In this document: one piece after another, positions 34,462 through 42,031 of the stretch
Layout of the letters: each line of letters begins with the position of its first letter
Position numbering within the stretch: position 1 is the first letter of the stretch
Origin: Malaya genurostris
Taxonomy: Eukaryota > Arthropoda > Insecta > Diptera > Culicidae
DNA: 64,000 bases
Assembly (NCBI RefSeq): GCF_030247185.1
Contig: NC_080571.1
Span: 252,437,771 to 252,501,770 of the forward strand
Direction of reading: 5' to 3'
Notes under the pieces: generated by a model
What the model saw: only the letters and a program-made list of their open reading frames with translations
What the model was told of the DNA's origin: nothing
Databases searched by the model: none
Position numbers and translations under genes: made by a program

Positions 34462-35801
34462 TAGAGGGTGTTGAGTCTCCGCATTATGTCGAGAACCCCT
34501 CAGACATCACCAATTTTGGACTTTTGAATACAATAATCATTCCCGGATTAGACAACCGCCCACATGCGACTATTAATATCCTGGGCAAGGAAATGACAGC
34601 GCTTTTGGACAGTGGTGCAAACTGTTCACTATTAGGAGGAGCAAACGTGGAAATCGCCGAACAACTGAATTTGCGCAAAGGAATAGTAGAAGGTGGCATC
34701 AAAACGGCGGATGGAACACAACACAAAATCTCACATTTCATTCGTGTTCCCATAGTTTTCAACGGTCGCAATGAAACCATCCAATTGTTGTTAGTTCCGA
34801 CGATACCGGATTGCGTAATTTTGGGCATGAACTTTTGGAACAAATTCGGAATCAAGGCAACGTGTTGCACCATTGAAGCAGAGACAAATGAAGCGAAAGC
34901 GAAAGAGAATGAGTCCAGGAAAACTCTCAGCAGAGACCAACAAAGACGTCTTCAAACAACAATTGCGAAGTTTCCGTTGGCAGAGGAAGGAAAACTGGGA
35001 AGAACAACACTGTATGAACACCGTATTGAAGTAGGAGACGCACCACCACGCAAGCAACGCCATTACCCAATGTCACCATATGTGCTGGAGGAGGTAAACC
35101 GCGAGATTGACAGGATGCTATCATTAGACGTCATCGAAGAAGCGCGCTTCTCCCCATGGAACAACCCACTCGTAGCCGTGAAAAAGAAAACGGGAAAATA
35201 TCGAGTTTGTTTGGACGCACGTCATCTGAATTCTGTGATGGTGAACGAGGGTTATCCGATTCCGCAAATATCCTCGATTATCAACAACCTAGGAGGCTGT
35301 GCATACATTTCATCGATCGATTTAAAAGACGCATTCTGGCAGTTACCCTTAGAAGAGAAATCGAGGCCAGTAACAGCGTTCACGGTTCCATCTCGAGGAC
35401 ATTTCCAGTTCAAGGTTGTGCCGTTCGGACTTTGCACAGCAAGTCAAGCGTTAGCGCGGTTGATGACGCATTTATTCGCGGACATGGAGCCGTACGTATT
35501 CCATTACTTAGACGACATTGTTATTTGCTCAAGATCGTTTGAGGAACACATTCAGTTATTGGAAGAAGTGGCGAAGCGACTGTGTCAGGCAAACTTGACA
35601 ATATCATCAGAGAAATCGAAATTCTGTCGTCGAGAGATACCATACCTAGGCTACATACTAAACGAAAACGGTTGGAAGGTCGACGAAGAGAAAATAAGCA
35701 GTGTCGTGAAGTTTCCCATCCCAACAAGCAGAAAAGAGGTACAACGGTTTCTAGGTTTGTGCAATTGGTACCGACGTTTCATTTCGGATTTTCACGTCTA
35801 G
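34431..35801 (+). CDS. pol: pol, first part: protease and most of reverse transcriptase
   Basis: Open in the -1 frame relative to gag. The first ATG is at 34524, but expression by frameshift would begin upstream. The aspartic protease active site is LLDSGANCSLLGG (about 34605). The reverse transcriptase has KKKTGKYRVCLDARHLN, SSIDLKDAFWQLPL, VPFGLCTASQALARL and FHYLDDIVICS with the catalytic YLDD (about 35505). The frame stops at 35799-35801 after FISDFHV. The coding sense continues in another frame in the ORF below, so a one-base change near 35780-35800 breaks the polyprotein. Confidence 0.88.
   Translation, partial: RGKRYSGESIIEGVESPHYVENPSDITNFGLLNTIIIPGLDNRPHATINILGKEMTALLDSGANCSLLGGANVEIAEQLNLRKGIVEGGIKTADGTQHKISHFIRVPIVFNGRNETIQLLLVPTIPDCVILGMNFWNKFGIKATCCTIEAETNEAKAKENESRKTLSRDQQRRLQTTIAKFPLAEEGKLGRTTLYEHRIEVGDAPPRKQRHYPMSPYVLEEVNREIDRMLSLDVIEEARFSPWNNPLVAVKKKTGKYRVCLDARHLNSVMVNEGYPIPQISSIINNLGGCAYISSIDLKDAFWQLPLEEKSRPVTAFTVPSRGHFQFKVVPFGLCTASQALARLMTHLFADMEPYVFHYLDDIVICSRSFEEHIQLLEEVAKRLCQANLTISSEKSKFCRREIPYLGYILNENGWKVDEEKISSVVKFPIPTSRKEVQRFLGLCNWYRRFISDFHV
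34434..34501 (+). promoter_or_regulatory. -1 ribosomal frameshift signal between gag and pol
   Basis: GGGAAAC at 34434-34440 is in the zero frame as G GGA AAC, the X XXY YYZ pattern. A 6-nt spacer follows. Then stem 1 pairs GCGGGGA (34447-34453) with TCTCCGC (34476-34482), and loop bases GAGGG (34464-34468) can pair with CCCTC (34497-34501) to form an H-type pseudoknot. The -1 frame is open from 34431 through the pol start region and reads straight into the protease. The pairings were found by eye, and stability was not computed. Confidence 0.75.
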
Positions 35802-37543
35802 CCGTACCATTAACGGAACTCACAAAGACGAAGAACAAGTTTCGATGGAACGCGCAAGCAGACAAGGCCTTTCTCAAGCTAAAAGCCGCTTTAGTATCAG
35901 CTCCAGTACTGGCCATGCCGGATTATTCGAAGCCATTCGCAATAGCTTGCGACGCAAGCGATGTGGCGATCGGAGCAGTGCTAACGCAGGAGATCGAAGG
36001 AGAAGAACATCCAATCTGCTATTTCTCGCAGAAGCTCTCGTCATCGGAACGAAAGTACTCGGTCACGGAGCGAGAATGTTTAGCGGTCATACGGGCGATC
36101 GAGAAATTCCGAGGATACATTGAAGGAATAAAATTTACAGTTTTCTGCGATCACGCAGCACTTAGCTATTTGCGTTCAATGAAAAATCCCACGGCACTCA
36201 TGAGTCGTTGGCTCTTAAGGTTAAATGCGTTAGATTTCGAAATCAAGTATAGAAAAGGAAGCATAAACGTTGTACCAGACGCGCTTTCACGGATCGTCGC
36301 ATCAGTCAACTTTACCGGATCAAAATCCAAAGACGACTGGTTCAATCAGCTCATAGAACGCGTACAGAAGAAAGGAAATCGCTTCCCGGACTTCAGATTC
36401 GTAAACGGAGAGCTGTACAAAAACTGTTTGAGCAAAGACGAAGGCGGCAACGCAATTCACCGATGGAAAAAGGTGGTGCCTGTTGAGGAACGACAGGAAC
36501 TGATGCGAAGATATCACGATACCCCCACCGCAGCGCATCTAGGATTTCGAAGTACGCTGCAGAAGATTCAAGTCCATTTTCACTGGCCGAAAATGCGAGA
36601 GGATGTAAGCAACTACGTACGGAGCTGTCAGACGTGCAAGGCAAGTAAAGCGCCAAACAGGAGGATGATGCCCCAAATGGGAAACCTGAAACCAGCAAAG
36701 CTACCATGGGAACTAATTTCCATAGACTTCGTCGGTCCGTTCCCACGTTCAAAACAAGGAAACACAGTTATGCTAGTCATAGTTGACTGGATTACAAAGT
36801 ACGTTATCGCACATCCGATGAAAGCCGCAGATGCAGCAAAGATGTCACAATTTCTGGAACAAGAGGTCTTTCTAAAGTATTCGCGACCAAGGATAGTTTT
36901 GTCGGACAATGGGAAACAGTTTGAATCTTTGGTGTTCCAATCTCTTCTAGTCAAGCACAAGATCGTTCACATGAAGACAGCATATTACTGTCCCATGGTC
37001 AACAATGCAGAACGAGTGAACCGCGTGCTAATCACCTGCATTAGAGCCTTACTGGAAGGAGATCATCGCGATTGGGATAGTCAGCTTCCAGCCATCACGG
37101 CCGCGGTAAATAGTGCAAAGCATGAAGCAACCGGAATCAGTCCACACTTCGCCAATTTCGGAAGAGATTTGATACTGCATACAGATCTATACACACAGCA
37201 GAACTTAAACACTCCAGACGATCCAAAAGTAGCACAGGATTTGCGGCTATCAACCATACAACGCATGCAGGACTTCGTACTGCAACGTATCAAGAACAAC
37301 CACGAAAGGACAAAACAACGTTATAACCTCCGCACACGCATGATATCGTTCAAAGTCGGAGATTTGGTGTGGCGCAGAACGTTCGGACTCTCCTCAAAGG
37401 CAGATCATGTGAACAGAAAGCTGGATCCAAAATTCGTTCCGGCAATAGTGAAGGAGATTCTCGGCGTGAACCTATACATTCTAGAAGACGTAGTAACTGG
37501 AAAGAAGGGCAGGTATCACGCGAAGGACATCAAGGCAGATTAG
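35780..37543 (+). CDS. pol: pol, second part: RNase H and integrase
   Basis: The open frame extends from 35582, but the meaningful part starts near 35790 with SRLAVPLTELTKTKNKF. RNase H follows: FAIACDASDVAIGAVL, SEKKYS-type text as SERKYSVTERECLAV, KFTVFCDHAALSYL, and DALSR. Integrase has an HHCC zinc region (RYHDTPTAAHLGF to CQTCKASK) and a catalytic core with ISIDFVGPFP, LSDNGKQF and NNAERVNR, the D, D and E residues. It ends with a C-terminal region like GPY/F-type integrases. It inserts the cDNA. It is separated from the upstream part by a frameshift, so this copy cannot make an intact Pol. Confidence 0.9.
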   Translation, partial: HFGFSRLAVPLTELTKTKNKFRWNAQADKAFLKLKAALVSAPVLAMPDYSKPFAIACDASDVAIGAVLTQEIEGEEHPICYFSQKLSSSERKYSVTERECLAVIRAIEKFRGYIEGIKFTVFCDHAALSYLRSMKNPTALMSRWLLRLNALDFEIKYRKGSINVVPDALSRIVASVNFTGSKSKDDWFNQLIERVQKKGNRFPDFRFVNGELYKNCLSKDEGGNAIHRWKKVVPVEERQELMRRYHDTPTAAHLGFRSTLQKIQVHFHWPKMREDVSNYVRSCQTCKASKAPNRRMMPQMGNLKPAKLPWELISIDFVGPFPRSKQGNTVMLVIVDWITKYVIAHPMKAADAAKMSQFLEQEVFLKYSRPRIVLSDNGKQFESLVFQSLLVKHKIVHMKTAYYCPMVNNAERVNRVLITCIRALLEGDHRDWDSQLPAITAAVNSAKHEATGISPHFANFGRDLILHTDLYTQQNLNTPDDPKVAQDLRLSTIQRMQDFVLQRIKNNHERTKQRYNLRTRMISFKVGDLVWRRTFGLSSKADHVNRKLDPKFVPAIVKEILGVNLYILEDVVTGKKGRYHAKDIKAD

Positions 37544-39458
37544 TGGAAACTTATACAGCTATGTATGCAGACCAAGTCTGTTAACAAAGAGTTTGGAAGC
37601 TCCAGAAACACCGCAAGTGTTCGGGATAAATCACACTTCATCAGGGTGCGGCGAGTAACAACGGTTAGACTACCTCCCCACCTTGTTAGGACAACTTGCA
37701 GTAATGCAAGCCCCGCCAGGCTTACCGTTAGCGTATCGTGAGAAAACGCACCCAAGTTGTACGATCATTGAAGCATAAAAGCCTTTTTTAAAGCGTGCCG
37801 GTAGCGGACCGTGAGAAAAACGCACATCGGAACCTTCGTCGATTCAGCGACAGAGCCTTTGCAGGCATGCCGGTAGCGAGCCGAGAGTAAAACGCATAGA
37901 GTGATTCGAGAAACCAGAAAGCCTTCAGCAGGCCGGCCGTTACCGTAACGGGAGAAAACGGATGGTCGAAACATAGACTCAGGAGTCTGGTCAATTCAAG
38001 TCATAGGATTGAGGAAAGAGAGTCATAGGGTGGATAGATTGGTCGGGGAAGGCCCAAGACAACTGACAGTCGCAGCAAGTTGCTGTCGAGACGTCAGGGA
38101 CGGGATCGGACTTCCTCCCAGAAAAGACTGAGGATGTCCACACGTTACCGTTAAGCGAGAAAACGGATTCAAGCTAAACAACAGCTTGATTTATGTCGAC
38201 AACCCACGTACACAAAAATCACCCAAGTACGACGAAAATAGCCTTTGCAGGCAGTCCGTTAGCGAAACGAGAGAAAACGCAACCAAGTAGCACGAAACAA
38301 GCCTTCTTCAGGCAGTCCGTTAGCGAAACGAGAGAAAACGCAACCAAGTATCACGAAACAAGCCTTCTTCAGGCAGTCCGTTAGCGAAACGAGAGAAAAC
38401 GCAACCAAGTACCACGAGACGAGCCTTTTGCAGGCAACCCGTTGGCGGAACGAGAAAACGCGTATCGAGGGATGCAGTTTTGTGGAAAGACACATCGGTT
38501 ACGAATCATGAGAAAGGAAGAACCAAGTAGCAGTCCGAGCAAACCAGGACAATGGCAACAACACAGCTAACTGGCGCAAGGTGGAATTGCATGGGAGCAA
38601 ACATCGAGAAAAACGATAATTGCAAAAGGACGAAGCAAAGCGCACATGTTTCTAGCAAGCTGCGAATTTTGGTTCATAAGGAGTAAACACAACCGCACAC
38701 AAGGATATCGTGAGAGTATTAAAGCCTAAACAGGCCTGCCGTTTGGTCAGATCGGGAGAAACTGACAGTCGTTTAAACAGCTATGAGTTACACCAGCTAC
38801 AAAGTTTCACGAAAACACGAGACCGGAAGAAACTACCCATTCCTGGATTGGTGTCGACGTCATGCAAGATCCAGAGCAGTCAGGATTCGTAAATCGGATC
38901 GGGTAGACAGTTGTAATAGGGGTCGTTATGACAATCCGTACAAAAGTAACGCGATTCTGGGCGCGATAAAACCCTTGCATTGGGCTCATAACGATCGAGG
39001 GACTAAATACCCCTTTTCCTCTACGACAGTCAACCATTTGTTACAAACCAATAAGCTATCACAAATACATTGTTTAGTTATATCTTCATTGTTAATTCAA
39101 ACCTATTTAGCACTAAAATAGGTTAAGAGTTTATTGAATGTTCTGCCGTTACAACAGGACTTTCGTGTTTGTTGTATAAGGACTTACCCGGAGACTAATA
39201 GCCATAAGTTAGTTGGCGGTAATCGCGAATTAGCCAGAATTCGCTGGCGTTATTGTATAGATTTGTGGATTTGTGTCATTTAGTTTTGTGAAGCTTGTTC
39301 CGTACAGGAACATGTTACGAGCGTTGATTGTCTTAAGCATCACGTTCAGAATGCGATGTATAGTCTCCGGGGGACTTCTTTGTGGTGTTGGCTCATAAAT
39401 TTCTCATGATTCGAGCTTTCGCCGATTCATGAGAAATTTTTCTGTAACGGCAATGTTG
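37544..39458 (+). repeat. Non-coding 3' segment of the LTR element with hairpin repeats
   Basis: No ORF above 112 codons and no env-like domain. About ten degenerate copies of a motif GCCTT..CAGGC..CCGTTAGCG.AACG.GAGAAAACGCA occur at 37700-38470 and 38728-38765. The best are three to four tandem copies with a period of 61 bp at 38240-38462. Each unit contains a GCCT/AGGC pair and CGTTAGCGAAACG, which can fold as a short hairpin. Confidence 0.75.
39397..39439 (+). promoter_or_regulatory. Perfect 13-bp hairpin just upstream of the 3' LTR
   Basis: AAATTTCTCATGA at 39397-39409 is followed after 17 nt by its complement at 39427-39439, 19 nt before the LTR. The 15 nt before the 3' LTR are not purine-rich, so no canonical polypurine tract is visible where second-strand synthesis should start. 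Confidence 0.65.
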
Positions 39459-40621
39459 TGTTACAGTTAAGTTAGTAACTTAAGGTTCATAAGGGGTTTG
39501 TGTTAAGCGTGTACGAAACACTCTGCATTAAAACAGAGACAATAGTAAATTACTCGCTTGAAGAGCGAAACGGTACAGATGATTATTTTGAATACACCGG
39601 CCGGACGGAGAAAAAAAAATGACAAGTCAGTTCTTTGGTAAGACACACCGGACGACCACGAGAAAGGATATCAACCAAGACTGCGAAGGTAAAACTAAAA
39701 CAATCCCTCGAGGAGAGACTCGACCGGCAGCGTTGCGGATTGACTTACTCGACTGACAGCGAGTTCCGAACGGACGGAGATCATCTTTCCCACTTCCATA
39801 TCCGCTGGAACCGACCACGACCGAGATCTGTTCACAGCACAGATATCCGGAACCATGCTTGCGCCGAAACCAGCTGCGATTGTGTGGATGCCAACACGTT
39901 CGCCGAGATTCGTCGCATTTTGGAACGCAATAGCAAGCATTTAGGAGGCACGAAACACCGATCAGCAACTACGATTCATCGGACTCTCAGGAACGGGACA
40001 ACGTACTTTCACCTAATTACAGTGTCAAGTGTAGAAACAATAACGCCAACCCTGGACCAATTTTGTGGCAAAATGCTTCACACAGATCGGGTCAGCTAAG
40101 CCACAAACAAGTTGATGGCAATGTGTTCGGTTGGGTTCAACAGAGTGCTCAGGACAGTTGCGTTACTAGTGCCAAAGAATGTTTAGCGAGCTTTAATGAA
40201 ATTGAAAGTTGTTAGTGTAATGATAGTGTCAAGTATCATTTAGACTGTTTGAGTGCGTGTGTGTATGCTCGCCATCGGGTGGAGTCTCTTTCGGAGGAAG
40301 GGGAAGAGGCTCATGTGCAGTTGGTGCCAAATCCAATTGTCATACGGGGAGCAGGCAATATGACAGTTTTCGGTTTGAGCAACCGGTTCAACGTGCAATT
40401 CCCCGCCGGTCTGGTTTCGCGCGTCGCCCCGGAGGAATTCAAGACGGCCAGGAGGGCAGCGAGCTTTGGCAACCTGACGACAACATAAATGGTGAGTGCA
40501 CCGCTTTTTCTCACTATTGCCTCTTGTATATGAACCGTTGATTATTGATTGGTGGGTAATTATCGATTTGGGCTGAGAGACTAATGTCCCCCTCTCCACG
40601 CCGACCAATGTTTTTATAACA
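39459..40621 (+). repeat. 3' LTR
   Basis: 1163 bp. Identical or nearly so to the 5' LTR except for the terminal ~60 bp. It is followed by CAGT (40622-40625), the copy of the target duplication, and then the right end of the host DNA transposon. Confidence 0.92.
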
Positions 40622-40820
40622 CAGTTTAAAAAAATTCACTAGCGTTTTCGATTTGACATTTCCAGTTACTGAGGGGTAATTAAATTTACGATACAGTTTT
40701 GATAGACGAGTGGCAGGTCGTGTCGTCGCTTTACCCTATAACTCCGGAACCGGAAGTCGGATCCGGATGAAATTCAGGAATTCCGTACCATCTCCGAGAA
40801 AACCTAGTGAGATTATTTGA

Positions 40821-40906
40821 CACACACACACACTCAACACACACACGCACACACGCGCACACACACACACACACAACACACACACACAAAAACACACAAA
40901 CACACA

Positions 40907-40963
<57 letters not shown>
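40821..40963. repeat. CA/AC-rich microsatellite
   Basis: An interrupted (AC)n tract within the right part of the dispersed repeat, followed by CAGACAGACATTG and the CTGAGTCGAATGG motif of that family. Reading frames here are artefacts of the repeat. Confidence 0.95.
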
Positions 40964-40966
<3 letters not shown>

Positions 40967-41253
40967 GACATTGCTCAGCTCGATGAACTGAGTCGAATGG
41001 TATATTTCAATTTTCACCAGTCGGTTTTTCAAGTGATTGCATAACCTTTCTATATGACAAATGCAAAAATGTTTCGAGGATTGGATGAGGCGCTGGCATA
41101 AGTGTAATGCAGTCGATGGGGAGTACTTTGAAGGGGGCAATATCGATTTTGATGAATAATTTTGTATTTTTAATTTTCTGAATAAATTGTAGGAATTCTT
41201 GATTTCTTACAATTTCTTTTTTGCCAACACTTTGTATTTCTCATAGAAAAAAG

Positions 41254-42023
41254 CTAAGACAAGACCCGACAACTGGGGGGGCTGCTTTTTGTTTCAAAAT
41301 GGACCAGTTTCTGAATGGCTGATTTTTATGTTGCTACCCGCACATTGTGGAAAGAAAAAACTTTTGCAGGGTACGCGAGCAATGATGCCAAGTATAAAGA
41401 AAATCAGAAAACAAGTTCATTAAAATGAATAATTTTAGCTCACCAATGAAAATGAAAATTTTCAGAGAATGTTTCATTTTTTTCCAATCTCATTTGTAAT
41501 AAATGTTTATAGTGGCAGCACTGTGTAATTAAAATCAGCATCAAGCCGTTTTTCTTTTTAGTGAGTTAAAGTGTAACCAAAAAAGATTTGTTAAATTAGT
41601 GTAAACTCGAAAGTGTGTTTAGTTTTACGAGAAGAATGAACTGTTGTGTTCCACACTGTGGTCACACTAAGCATTTCTATCCAAACTTGACCTTTTCCGG
41701 TTTCCAACAATGGATTCGATTTTGCGTCCAACATGAGATATTTCGTGTTTTGTCATCAAAGCTCAATTAATTGTTTTTAAGCATTAATATATAATAATAA
41801 AATGCATACACCAACACATTTTTCATGTTTATTTCAAATCAAAAACCGAGTCTAAAAGTTTAAATTTAAGAAATAGTTTTTTCTTAGCATAAAGTTATTA
41901 AAAAAATCTGTAAATATAGCTACACTGTAGCCGATACGTTGGTATTTATTCCACAGGGTGAAAATGACGAGAAGAATGATTCGGAAGGAAGAATAAGAAG
42001 CCAGTTGTCAGGTCTTGTCTTAG
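41254..42023 (+). mobile_element. Possible P-like DNA element with THAP remnant
   Basis: Inverted ends CTAAGACAAGACCYGACAAC, about 21 bp with one mismatch, occur at 41254-41275 and 42001-42023. The flanks AGAAAAAAG (left) and AGAAAAAG (right) could be an 8-bp duplication with a 1-base indel. A short ORF inside looks like the start of a THAP domain, the DNA-binding module of P-superfamily transposases. The 770-bp length implies a deletion derivative. Assignment to P is tentative because the termini do not begin with CA. Confidence 0.55.
41636..41770 (+). pseudogene. THAP-like N-terminal peptide
   Basis: A 44-codon frame starting MNCCVPHCGHTKHF and containing FSGFQQWIRFCVQHEIF. The CxxxC-type pair in CCVPHC and the conserved Trp about 20 residues later resemble the first half of a THAP zinc finger. 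The distal Cys/His pair is lacking. It is too short to decide whether it is transposase debris or chance. Confidence 0.4.
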
Positions 42024-42031
42024 AGAAAAAG

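Larger units (their letters stand above)
31036..40621 (+). mobile_element. Ty3/gypsy-like LTR retrotransposon (9.6 kb)
   Basis: LTRs at 31036-32196 and 39459-40621 start TGTTACAG and end TAACA, and are flanked by the 4-bp duplication CAGT (31032-31035 and 40622-40625). The primer-binding site TGGCGCCCAAC starts at 32198. The order is gag, protease, reverse transcriptase, RNase H, integrase, which is the Ty3/gypsy order. No env-like ORF is present. Instead, a 1.9-kb non-coding segment with hairpin repeats separates pol from the 3' LTR. LTR bodies are almost identical, so the insertion is recent, but pol carries a frameshift. Confidence 0.93.
30187..40728. mobile_element. DNA transposon with 8-bp target duplication, split by an LTR element
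   Basis: The ends are CGACGACACGACC at 30187-30199 and its exact complement at 40716-40728, with weaker similarity for about 10 bp further in. The identical 8-bp target duplication is CTTTACCC at 30179-30186 and 40729-40736. Subtracting the LTR element (31036-40621) and its 4-bp duplication leaves about 952 bp. An 8-bp duplication is found in the hAT and P superfamilies and in several unclassified mosquito MITEs, but these termini match neither the CAGNG of hAT nor the CA start of P. The superfamily is not assigned. Confidence 0.85.
29388..41071 (+). repeat. Dispersed mosquito repeat, copy 2, interrupted by a nested insertion
   Basis: The left portion 29388-30186 begins AACCTGTTTTAATCCACC and carries two tandem modules with TGTACAATATTGAACACAC and TTTACCCTATAACTCCGG words. 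The right portion 40729-41071 resumes exactly with CTTTACCCTATAACTCCGG. It continues through a CA-rich tract and CTGAGTCGAATGG to the terminal CCTTTCTATATGAC. The interrupting 10.5 kb is the DNA transposon 30187-40728 with the LTR element inside it. The repeat's own internal module at about 29860 shows what the uninterrupted site looks like. Confidence 0.8.

Noticed and set aside
36320..36960. Minus-strand ORFs of 72-119 codons opposite the integrase region
   Set aside because: Shadow frames of a well-supported pol coding sequence.
37544..39458. env gene of an errantivirus-like element
   Set aside because: No ORF of suitable length, signal peptide or transmembrane segment. The segment is made of hairpin repeats.
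40736..41140. Cys-Val-rich and Thr-His-rich ORFs
   Set aside because: Translation of a CA/GT microsatellite.
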